Made by a program: the position numbers and the translations under genes
From: RFTU01 sp046094505
Lineage (GTDB): Bacteria; Pseudomonadota; Gammaproteobacteria; Burkholderiales; Burkholderiaceae_C
Direction of reading: 5' to 3'
Assembly (NCBI GenBank): GCA_046094505.1
Contig: JBJTHN010000016.1
Span: 1 to 7,384, forward strand
Length of the DNA: 7,384 nucleotides
Shown here: positions 1 through 5,181 of the stretch, piece after piece
Layout of the letters: each line of letters opens with the position of its first letter
How positions within the stretch are numbered: position 1 is the first letter of the stretch
The notes under the pieces: model-generated
What the model was told of the DNA's origin: nothing
The model's database searches: none
The model's input: the letters and a program-made list of their open reading frames with translations, nothing else

Positions 1-1
1 A

Positions 2-469
2 AGCTTACTCTTGGGCAACACACAGCTGCTCAATGGGGCGGCAGCAGGCGCCCTGTGGGCCATGGCCTTGATCGGCCTGGCCTTCAGCCTGGCCCTGGCC
101 CGCGTGCTGGATGCGTTGACCCTGGGCCAAGAGGCCGGCGCTAGCCTGGGCCTGCCCCTGGGGCCGGCGCGGCTGCTGCTGGTGGGCGTGATGGCCGCCT
201 GCACCGCCGTAGCGGTATCCCAGGCAGGGCTCATTCTGTTCGTGGCCCTGGTGGCCCCGCACCTGGTGCGGCACCTGGCCCCTTCTGGCCACCGCTTCTT
301 GCTGCCTGCCAGCGCCGGCATGGGCGCGGCCATGCTGTTGGCTGCCGACATTGGCGCGCGCTGGGTGCTGGCCCCGCAAGAACTGCCCGTGGGCGTGGTC
401 ACCGGGGTGGGCGGCGGCTTGTACCTGCTGGCCCTGCTGCACCGCAGAAGCGTCCACCACGCGCCTTAA
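2..469 (+). CDS. FecCD/BtuC-family ABC transporter permease, 3' part only
   Basis: C-terminal 155 residues of an inner-membrane permease of the FecCD/BtuC family, which carries iron-siderophores, heme or cobalamin from a periplasmic binding protein into the cytoplasm. The frame is open to the left window edge, so the start is missing; full members are about 330 residues. Visible: alternating hydrophobic helices, the conserved stretch ALTLGQEAGASLGLP, and the cytoplasmic coupling segment GLILFVALVAPHLVRHL that contacts the ATPase. The tail is short and basic (HRRS). It ends 21 bases before the ATPase gene and must be co-transcribed with it. The substrate cannot be read from this fragment. Family assignment is firm; iron against cobalamin is open. 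Confidence 0.9.
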   Translation, partial: SLLLGNTQLLNGAAAGALWAMALIGLAFSLALARVLDALTLGQEAGASLGLPLGPARLLLVGVMAACTAVAVSQAGLILFVALVAPHLVRHLAPSGHRFLLPASAGMGAAMLLAADIGARWVLAPQELPVGVVTGVGGGLYLLALLHRRSVHHAP

Positions 470-490
470 GTTCGACAAGCTGTTCTCACC

Positions 491-1318
491 ATGGCTCCCG
501 CACCGCACCCCATGAATCACGCCACGCCGCCAGCAAAGCCCTGCTTGACCTGCACAGGCCTGCAGGTGGCGCTGGACGGCCAAGCCGTGGTGGACGGTGT
601 GCAGTTGGAACTGCAACCCGGCTGGACCGCCCTGGTGGGCCCCAATGGCGCGGGCAAGTCGACCCTGCTCAAGGCCCTGGCTGGCCTGCTCCCCCTGCAA
701 GCCGGCCGGGTGGAGGTGAATGGGCAGCCGCTGCAAGCCCTGCCCCTGGCGCAGCGCGCCCGGCTGGTAGCCTGGCTGCCCCAACAAGACCACAGCAGTG
801 GCGACCTCACCGTGCGCGAAACCGTGTGCCTGGGCCGCCTGCCCTACACCGGCCTATGGGGCCGCTGGCAGGCTGAAGACGAGGCCGCCGTGCAGGCGGC
901 CCTGGCGCGCACCGATGGCCTGGCCTGGCAACACCGGCCGCTGAATCGGCTGTCAGGTGGCGAGCGCCAGCGGGTGCACCTGGCCCGCGCCCTGGCCACC
1001 GGGGCCGCCATCTTGCTGCTGGATGAGCCCACCGCCCACCTCGACCCGCCCCACCAGTGGGCCCTGGCCCGGCTGTTTCGGGAATTGGCCGCCACCCACA
1101 CCGTGGTGACGGTGCTGCACGACCTGAACCTGGCCCTGCAAGCCGACCGCGTGGCCGCGATGGGCCAGGGCCGCCTGCACGCCCACGCGGCACACCACGA
1201 CCCCGTGCTGCACCAGACCCTGGAGCAGCTGTTTGCCCCGGCGCTGCGCATTCAGCCTTTGCCGACGGTGGGCGGAGCTGCTGGGCGCTTTGGCGCAATG
1301 CCCCGGCCCCTGGACTGA
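491..1318 (+). CDS. ABC transporter ATP-binding protein, FecE/BtuD/HmuV type
   Basis: Cytoplasmic ATPase that powers the FecCD-type permease encoded just upstream. All nucleotide-binding motifs are intact: Walker A GPNGAGKST at residues 50-58, Q-loop LPQQD near 96-100, signature LSGGERQR at 154-161, Walker B ILLLDEP at 174-180, D-loop near 182-185 and the switch His210 in VLHDLN. Length (275 aa) fits the iron-siderophore/heme/cobalamin importer subfamily. The start is uncertain: ATG 491 has no good Shine-Dalgarno sequence, and ATG 512 (residue 8) is an alternative; the fold begins near residue 20 either way. This is the last gene of the importer operon in view. No clear intrinsic terminator separates it from the puc promoter region, so read-through into pucBA is possible. 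Confidence 0.93.
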   Translation: MAPAPHPMNHATPPAKPCLTCTGLQVALDGQAVVDGVQLELQPGWTALVGPNGAGKSTLLKALAGLLPLQAGRVEVNGQPLQALPLAQRARLVAWLPQQDHSSGDLTVRETVCLGRLPYTGLWGRWQAEDEAAVQAALARTDGLAWQHRPLNRLSGGERQRVHLARALATGAAILLLDEPTAHLDPPHQWALARLFRELAATHTVVTVLHDLNLALQADRVAAMGQGRLHAHAAHHDPVLHQTLEQLFAPALRIQPLPTVGGAAGRFGAMPRPLD

Positions 1319-1375
1319 GCCGCCAGGCCCGCCGGCTTGTCTGCCTGTGCCCGATTGGTGGCGTCGGCAACGTTT

Positions 1376-1393
1376 TGTCCAGAACATCGGACA
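1376..1393. promoter_or_regulatory. PpsR/CrtJ-type operator, TGT-N12-ACA (distal box)
   Basis: A perfect TGT-N12-ACA motif, embedded in a longer exact inverted repeat TTGTCC-N8-GGACAA (1375-1394). TGTN12ACA is the known recognition sequence of the redox/light-responsive PpsR (CrtJ) regulators that control photosynthesis genes in purple bacteria. It lies about 20 bases upstream of the -35 of the pucBA promoter. In Rubrivivax PpsR is reported to act both negatively and positively on photosynthesis genes, so the sign of control here is not inferable. No ppsR gene is in the window. Confidence 0.75.
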
Positions 1394-1401
1394 ATCCCTT
1401 G

Positions 1402-1417
1402 GTCAATTCATATTGAC
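1402..1417. promoter_or_regulatory. 16-bp perfect inverted repeat over the -35
   Basis: GTCAAT-TCAT-ATTGAC is an exact palindrome with a 4-base centre, and its right arm runs into the TTGACA -35 element (1413-1418). Spacing recalls FNR/FixK boxes (TTGAT-N4-ATCAA), but the half-sites are in the opposite orientation, so I do not assign it to that family. Position suggests a site for a repressor or for a factor touching RNA polymerase. Confidence 0.4.
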
Positions 1418-1440
1418 ACCTCTGGCTGTCAGGGAATAAT
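1413..1440 (+). promoter_or_regulatory. Predicted sigma70-like promoter of the puc operon
   Basis: TTGACA (1413-1418, 6/6 match), a 16-base spacer, and AATAAT (1435-1440, 5/6 match to TATAAT). Transcription would start near 1447, giving a leader of about 64 bases before pucB. The spacer also holds an exact inverted repeat TGACA-N8-TGTCA (1414-1431). It is the only strong promoter candidate upstream of pucB, and its flanking PpsR-type boxes fit a photosynthesis promoter. Confidence 0.65.
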
Positions 1441-1444
1441 GACG
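1427..1444. promoter_or_regulatory. Degenerate TGT-N12-ACg box over the -10 (proximal PpsR-type site)
   Basis: TGT at 1427-1429 and ACG at 1442-1444 with exactly 12 bases between them match five of the six fixed positions of TGTN12ACA. The site spans the -10 element, and its centre is 51 bp from the distal box, close to five helical turns. PpsR/CrtJ proteins typically bind paired sites cooperatively, one often covering the -10. The pairing is an inference. Confidence 0.45.
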
Positions 1445-1459
1445 GCGGGGAGGTGAAGT

Positions 1460-1481
1460 ACCCGCGTGCGGGTTTCGCACG
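1460..1481 (+). other. Two mutually exclusive hairpins in the puc leader
   Basis: ACCCGC-GT-GCGGGT (1460-1473, realistically a 4-base loop) and CGTGCG-GGTTT-CGCACG (1465-1481) share the CGTGCG/GCG segment, so only one can form at a time. A third symmetric element GTACGTAC (1487-1494) lies between them and the pucB ribosome site AAGGAG (1499-1504). They could affect mRNA stability or translation of pucB; they may also be chance in GC-rich DNA. Confidence 0.3.
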
Positions 1482-1510
1482 TTGCAGTACGTACCAAGAA
1501 GGAGATCGAC

Positions 1511-1663
1511 ATGTCCGATCCAAACAAGGTCTGGCCGACAGGCTTGACCGAAGGCGAGGCCGAGGAGCTTCACCGCCACATCATCCAAGGGACGCAAATC
1601 TTCGGGATGATTGCCGCGCTGGCGCACCTGCTGGCTTATATGTACTCCCCCTGGCTCAAGTAA
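1511..1663 (+). CDS. pucB: Light-harvesting complex LH2 beta subunit
   Basis: 50-residue bacteriochlorophyll-binding subunit of the peripheral antenna, a single-helix inner-membrane protein that pairs with PucA. It shows the family layout: a polar N-terminus with GLTEGEAEELHRH, one hydrophobic helix (about residues 24-46) and the closing SPWLK. His39 in AALAH is the expected axial ligand of the long-wavelength bacteriochlorophyll. His21 in EELH corresponds to the conserved His near the B800 pigment. The start is set by AAGGAG (1499-1504), six bases before ATG 1511; an in-frame GTG at 1466 would add an uncharacteristic extension and has no such site. First gene of the puc operon; pucA begins 15 bases after its stop. 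The N-terminal PNKVWPTGLT stretch looks like LH2 of beta-proteobacteria rather than LH1 (PufB). Confidence 0.95.
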   Translation: MSDPNKVWPTGLTEGEAEELHRHIIQGTQIFGMIAALAHLLAYMYSPWLK

Positions 1664-1678
1664 AGGGAGACGCACACC

Positions 1679-1888
1679 ATGATCTACGGAAAAATGTGGC
1701 TGGTGGTCAAACCCACCGTTGGCGTCCCGCTGTTTTTGGGCGCTGTGGCCGTGGGCTCGTTCAGCGTGCACCTGGCCATCATGAGCAATACCACCTGGGT
1801 CAAGAAGTTCCTCAATGGCGCGCCTGCGGCGACGGCCACTGTGGAAGCACCCACCAAGGTCTCACTGGCACCACCAGAGGCCAAATAA
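1679..1888 (+). CDS. pucA: LH2 alpha subunit with a B800-820 (LH3)-like Phe44-Leu45 pair
   Basis: 69-residue alpha chain of the peripheral antenna. It aligns without gaps to known LH2 alpha chains: GKMWLVVKPTVGVPLFLGA at 4-22, axial His31 (SVHLAIMS), then TTW at 38-40 and Gly47. In B800-850 complexes residues 44-45 are Tyr-Trp or Tyr-Tyr, which hydrogen-bond the acetyl groups of B850 bacteriochlorophylls. Here they are Phe44-Leu45, the pair found in the B800-820 (LH3) complex of Rhodopseudomonas (Rhodoblastus) acidophila 7050, and known from Rhodobacter mutants to shift absorption to the blue. Lys42-Lys43 is also unusual. The tail after residue 48 is Ala/Pro/Thr-rich, as is common in LH2. A strong site AGGGAG (1665-1669 region) follows the pucB stop directly. 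Confidence 0.95.
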   Translation: MIYGKMWLVVKPTVGVPLFLGAVAVGSFSVHLAIMSNTTWVKKFLNGAPAATATVEAPTKVSLAPPEAK

Positions 1889-1906
1889 GGGACTTGTACC
1901 CTCCCC

Positions 1907-1944
1907 GCAAGGCCGGCCCAACCTCCCGTAGCGGCCGGTCTTGC
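1907..1944 (+). other. pucA-pucC intercistronic hairpin
   Basis: Arms GCAAGGCCGGCC (1907-1918) and GGCCGGTCTTGC (1933-1944) pair over 12 bp with a single G-U, around a 14-base loop. No T-run follows, so it is not a classic terminator. Strong hairpins directly after the antenna structural genes are known in puf/puc operons, where they protect the abundant antenna mRNA from 3' decay and lower expression of downstream genes. The 3' arm ends beside the weak AGGGA ribosome site of pucC, so folding could also limit pucC translation. Confidence 0.65.
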
Positions 1945-1954
1945 AGGGATCTAG

Positions 1955-3418
1955 GTGCCAACTCTTTTGGGCATGAAGCGCCTTTCGCAATCGATGGTTC
2001 GAGGCTGGGTCACCCTGGGCCCGCGCTTTTTGCCGTTTGCCGACGTTGCATCGGCTGACCTTCCCCTTTCTCGCCTGCTGCGCCTGTCCTTGTTTCAGGT
2101 GTCGGTGGGCATGGCCCTGGTGTTGATGATGGGCACGCTCAACCGCGTGATGATCGTCGAGCTGGGCGTGGCCCCTTCGCTGGTGGCCCTGATGGTGGCG
2201 CTGCCCGTGCTGTACGCGCCGTTTCGGGCGCTGGTGGGCTTTCGGTCTGACCACCACCGCGCCGCCTTGGGCTGGCGCCGGGTGCCCTTCATCTGGCGCG
2301 GCACCATGATCCAGTTCGGTGGCCTGGCCATCATGCCCTGGGCGCTGTTGGTGCTCTCGGGCGGCGGCAACGCACAGGCCTGGCCGCATTGGATGGGCCC
2401 CGCAGCAGCCTGTGTGGCCTTCTTGCTGGTGGGCATTGGCCTGCACACCACCCAAACCGCGGGCTTGGCCCTGGCCACCGATTTGGTGCCCGAGCGCGAC
2501 CAGCCCAAGATGGTGGGCCTGATGTACGTGATGCTGCTGGCCGGCTCCATCGTCAGCGCGCTGGTGTTTGGCTGGGCATTGGCCGACTACAGCCCCGCGC
2601 GCCTGGTACAGGTGATTCAGGCCTCGGCCGTGGCCACCCTGGTGCTCAATGGCCTGTCGCTGTGGAAACAAGAAGGCCGCGACCGTGCGCGCGGCCAGCG
2701 GCCCGCGCCCGATGTGGGCTTTGCCCAAGCACTGCAGCACTTTGTGGCCGACGCCGCTGCACGCCGGCGCTTGTGGATCATTGGCTTGGGCACCATGGCC
2801 TTCACCATGCAAGACGTGCTGCTGGAGCCCTACGGCGGGGCGGTGCTGGGCATGACGGTGGGGCAAACCACCTGGCTGACCGCCACGCTGGCCGCCGGTG
2901 GCCTCTTGGGCTTTACCGCCGCCTCGGTGGTGCTGGCCCGCGGGGCGGACGCCATGGGCATGGCCCTGCGCGGCGCGTGGCTGGGGGTGCCGGCCTTTGT
3001 GGCCGTCATCGTAGCCGCACCGCTTGATTCCGTGCTGCTGTTCTGCCTGGGGGTGTTTGGCATAGGCGCGGCCGGTGGCCTGTTCAGCCACGGCACCCTC
3101 ACCTCCACCATGCAGCAGGCCCCGGCCGAACACACCGGCCTGGCCTTGGGGGCCTGGGGGGCAGTGCAGGCCACCGCCGCTGGCCTGGCCGTGGCCCTGG
3201 GCGCCCTGGGGCGCGACGCCGTAGCCGCCCTGGCCAGCCAAGGGTTCCTGGGTTCGTCCATGACAAACCCGTCCATCGGATACGGATTCATCTATAGTGC
3301 CGAGGCGCTGTTGTTGCTGGCCACGGCTGCACTGGCACTTGGTTGGAAAACGCAGCACGCCGCGCCGCGGCACCCAGACCGCCCGGCCGCGCCGGGCTTT
3401 GATCGGAGACCTTCATGA
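1955..3418 (+). CDS. pucC: PucC/LhaA-family LH2 assembly protein (major facilitator fold)
   Basis: Polytopic inner-membrane protein (up to 487 aa, about 12 helices) of the PucC/BCH2/LhaA branch of the major facilitator superfamily, needed for assembly or stable accumulation of light-harvesting complexes, possibly by delivering bacteriochlorophyll. Visible family blocks: GTLNRVMIVELGV (about 60-72), the motif-A-like loop RSDHHRAALGWRRVPFIWRG (97-116), and ATDLVPERDQPKMVGLMYV (174-192). It follows pucBA in the usual puc order after the hairpin. Start uncertain: GTG 1955 has a modest AGGGA upstream; ATG 1973 or ATG 1994 are in-frame alternatives, and conserved sequence begins only near residue 40. 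The stop overlaps the next small ORF (ATGA). Distinguishing PucC from LhaA rests on the pucBA context. Confidence 0.93.
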   Translation: MPTLLGMKRLSQSMVRGWVTLGPRFLPFADVASADLPLSRLLRLSLFQVSVGMALVLMMGTLNRVMIVELGVAPSLVALMVALPVLYAPFRALVGFRSDHHRAALGWRRVPFIWRGTMIQFGGLAIMPWALLVLSGGGNAQAWPHWMGPAAACVAFLLVGIGLHTTQTAGLALATDLVPERDQPKMVGLMYVMLLAGSIVSALVFGWALADYSPARLVQVIQASAVATLVLNGLSLWKQEGRDRARGQRPAPDVGFAQALQHFVADAAARRRLWIIGLGTMAFTMQDVLLEPYGGAVLGMTVGQTTWLTATLAAGGLLGFTAASVVLARGADAMGMALRGAWLGVPAFVAVIVAAPLDSVLLFCLGVFGIGAAGGLFSHGTLTSTMQQAPAEHTGLALGAWGAVQATAAGLAVALGALGRDAVAALASQGFLGSSMTNPSIGYGFIYSAEALLLLATAALALGWKTQHAAPRHPDRPAAPGFDRRPS

Positions 3419-3534
3419 AGCTTTACACCATCATGTTCTTGGCTTGGCTCTTGTGGGTCACCCTGTGGATTCTCAAAGAGGTGCAGGCTTCCAACCGCCG
3501 GCGCGAAGCGCAGCGCCGCAGCCAACAGAGCTGA
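3415..3534 (+). CDS. 39-aa single-helix membrane protein, end of puc operon
   Basis: Small ORF overlapping the pucC stop by ATGA, with GGAG (3405-3408) six bases before its ATG; both features argue for real, coupled translation. The product starts MKLYTIMFLAWLLWVTLWIL, a Trp/Leu-rich membrane helix of about 18 residues, followed by KEVQASNRRREAQRRSQQS, a strongly basic and polar tail. By the positive-inside rule the tail should be cytoplasmic. I do not recognise a family. Its size and topology resemble accessory single-helix polypeptides of bacterial antenna or core complexes (such as PufX or LH2-gamma-type proteins), but no sequence similarity is claimed. Function unknown; the role is inferred from operon position only. 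Confidence 0.6.
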   Translation: MKLYTIMFLAWLLWVTLWILKEVQASNRRREAQRRSQQS

Positions 3535-3566
3535 GTCTGCGCTTGGAAACCAAGGCAGGCCCGGGG

Positions 3567-3767
3567 GTGGCCACGGGGCTGTGGCCCCGTGTGTTGATGG
3601 CAGCACTGCATGTGCTGGCGTTTTTTGCCGCCACCGCCTGGGGCTTTGGCATCGGCCACGAAGTGGCCGGCGCGTGGCTGGGCATGCTGATGGGGCTGAA
3701 CGCCGGGGTGTGTGCGGTGTTGTTGCTCAGCGGCGTGCAGAGCGCCTGGCGGCGCCGGCCCTCCTAA
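3567..3767 (+). CDS. Small two-helix membrane protein, hypothetical
   Basis: About 66 residues with two hydrophobic segments (roughly 9-28 and 35-57) and a basic end (SAWRRRPS). The second helix is rich in small residues (GAWLGMLMGLNAG), as in tightly packed helices. The start is not certain: GTG 3567 has AGGCAGG seven bases upstream; TTG 3543 would give 74 residues and nearly abut the preceding small ORF; ATG 3597 gives 56 residues and loses little. The frame stays open far upstream inside pucC, which is a shadow and not part of this gene. It lies 32 bases after the 39-aa ORF and appears to close the puc operon. Family not recognised. Confidence 0.5.
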   Translation: MATGLWPRVLMAALHVLAFFAATAWGFGIGHEVAGAWLGMLMGLNAGVCAVLLLSGVQSAWRRRPS

Positions 3768-3837
3768 GCCGCGCAATCCGCGCCACAGCAGGCCGTCTTC
3801 ACGGGGCAGCGGGCCGCCAAGCGCAGTCCGTTCCTCT

Positions 3838-3868
3838 GCTACAGGCCCGATCTACGATGGCCTGCAGC
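3838..3868. other. Imperfect inverted repeat after the puc operon
   Basis: GCTACAGGCC (3838-3847) and GGCCTGCAGC (3859-3868) pair with one mismatch around an 11-base centre. No T-run follows on either side, so it is not an obvious intrinsic terminator. It lies between the last puc-linked ORF and the hydroxylase gene and may mark a transcript end or be an operator. Confidence 0.3.
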
Positions 3869-3886
3869 GTGCCTCGTCGCCTGCTC

Positions 3887-3943
3887 TGATAGGCTCACAT
3901 CAACCTCGGCGCGCCAGGGCTTCAAGGTTTGATCAACACGTGT
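3887..3943. promoter_or_regulatory. Cluster of palindromes upstream of the hydroxybenzoate/gentisate genes
   Basis: Three exact symmetric elements stand within 65 bases of the hydroxylase start: TGAT-N8-ATCA (3887-3902), TTGATCAA (3929-3936) and ACACGTGT (3936-3943). The first contains a T-N11-A arrangement, as bound by LysR-type regulators, which often control aromatic catabolism; the others could suit a MarR-type repressor. No regulator gene is present here and I found no convincing -35/-10 pair, so both the promoter and its control are inferred. Confidence 0.35.
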
Positions 3944-3951
3944 GAGTCTCC

Positions 3952-5163
3952 ATGAAGCCGCCTACCCGCACTGAACTTCCCGTTGTCGTGGCCGGTGGCG
4001 GCATCGGCGGCCTGGCCGCGGCCCTGGCCCTGGTGCGCCAAGGCTACCGGGTGACGGTGCTGGAACAAGCCCCCGAGATTGGCGAAATCGGTGCGGGCAT
4101 TCAGCTGGGGCCCAATGCCTTTCATGCCTTCGACGCGCTGGGCGTGGGCGACAAGGCCCGCGGCCGCGCGGTGTACACCGAAGCCATGGTGATGCACGAC
4201 GCCATTGATGAGTCGCTGGTGGGGCGCATTGAAACGGGCGAAGCCTTTCGGCAGCGCTTTGGCAACCCTTATGCGGTGATACACCGGGCCGATGTGCACC
4301 TGTCGCTGTTGGAAGCCGCGCAGGAAAGTGGCCGGGTGAGCTTTCACACGCACACCCGCGTGCAGCGCGTGGAGCAAGATGAAGCGCGGCAAACGGTCAC
4401 AGCCGTCGACCAACAAGGCACGCGCTGGGAAGGCCAGGCGCTGATTGGGGCCGACGGCGGCAAATCGGTGGTGCGCGAGCAGTATGTGAACGACCCGCCG
4501 CGCGTCACGGGCCATGTGGTGTACCGCGCGGTGGTGGACAAAGCCGACTTCCCACAAGACCTGCAGTGGAACGCCGCCAGCCTGTGGGCCGGCCCCAAGT
4601 GCCACCTGGTGCACTACCCGCTGCGCGGGGGCGAGCAGTACAACGTGGTGGTCACCTTCCACAGCCGCCAGCAAGAAACCTGGGGCGTGACCGATGGCAG
4701 CAAGGCCGAGGTGGAAAGCTACTTTCAAGGCATCAGCCCCAAAGCCCGCCAACTGATTGAGCTGCCCAAGACCTGGAAGCGCTGGGCCACCGCCGACCGT
4801 GAACCCATCGGCCACTGGGTGTTTGGCCGGGCCACGCTTCTGGGCGATGCAGCCCACCCCACCACACAGTACATGGCCCAAGGCGCCTGCATGGCCCTGG
4901 AAGACGCGGTGACCCTGGGCGAAGCCCTGCGCACCACGCAGCACCACTGGGATGCCGCCTTGCCGCTGTACCAAGAGCAGCGCGTGGCCCGCACCGCGCG
5001 CATCGTGCTTTCTGGCCGCGAGATGGGCCGCCTGTACCACGCCGCCGGTGTGGAGCGCCTGGTGCGCAATGCCTTGTGGAAGGGCCGCACGCAAGAGCGC
5101 TTCTACGACGCCATCGAGTGGCTGTATGGCTGGAACGTGAACAACTGCCTGCAGCAGGCCTGA
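3952..5163 (+). CDS. FAD-dependent monooxygenase, probable 3-hydroxybenzoate 6-hydroxylase
   Basis: Group A flavoprotein hydroxylase (403 aa, cytoplasmic), expected to use NADH, FAD and O2 to convert 3-hydroxybenzoate to gentisate. Motifs: dinucleotide fold AGGGIGG at 14-20 with Glu38 at the end of the second strand, the DG motif IGADGGKS at 165-172, and the FAD-binding GDAAHP at 298-303. His218 and Tyr222 have the spacing of the substrate-contacting His213/Tyr217 described for the Rhodococcus 3-hydroxybenzoate 6-hydroxylase. Length and closing region fit that enzyme (called NagX, MhbM or XlnD in different hosts). The next gene, gentisate dioxygenase, supports the substrate choice. A salicylate hydroxylase is a less likely alternative. 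Only a weak ribosome site (GTGAG) precedes ATG 3952, but the fold begins soon after it. Confidence 0.85.
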   Translation: MKPPTRTELPVVVAGGGIGGLAAALALVRQGYRVTVLEQAPEIGEIGAGIQLGPNAFHAFDALGVGDKARGRAVYTEAMVMHDAIDESLVGRIETGEAFRQRFGNPYAVIHRADVHLSLLEAAQESGRVSFHTHTRVQRVEQDEARQTVTAVDQQGTRWEGQALIGADGGKSVVREQYVNDPPRVTGHVVYRAVVDKADFPQDLQWNAASLWAGPKCHLVHYPLRGGEQYNVVVTFHSRQQETWGVTDGSKAEVESYFQGISPKARQLIELPKTWKRWATADREPIGHWVFGRATLLGDAAHPTTQYMAQGACMALEDAVTLGEALRTTQHHWDAALPLYQEQRVARTARIVLSGREMGRLYHAAGVERLVRNALWKGRTQERFYDAIEWLYGWNVNNCLQQA

Positions 5164-5181
5164 AAGGCGTAGGAGACGACC

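Noticed and set aside
1511..1888. LH1 (pufBA) identity for the antenna pair
   Set aside because: The alpha chain has the LH2-type GKxWxVVxPxVGxPL start and no LH1 FDPRR motif; pucC follows directly and no reaction-centre genes are present.
1453..2058. 201-residue + strand frame across pucB and pucA
   Set aside because: Overlaps two recognised antenna genes in another frame and the hairpin; no sensible protein features.
1862..3373. 503-residue open frame on the minus strand
   Set aside because: Antisense shadow of pucC; composition dominated by Gln, His and Gly with no recognisable family.
3297..3566. N-terminal extension of the two-helix ORF back into pucC
   Set aside because: The upstream part is simply an open alternative frame of pucC and of the 39-aa ORF, with no ribosome site and no membrane or domain features.
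3572..3591. CACGGGGC-TGTG-GCCCCGTG hairpin as a terminator
   Set aside because: No T-run follows and it lies inside the small two-helix ORF, so it may be chance; it would matter only if that ORF were not real.
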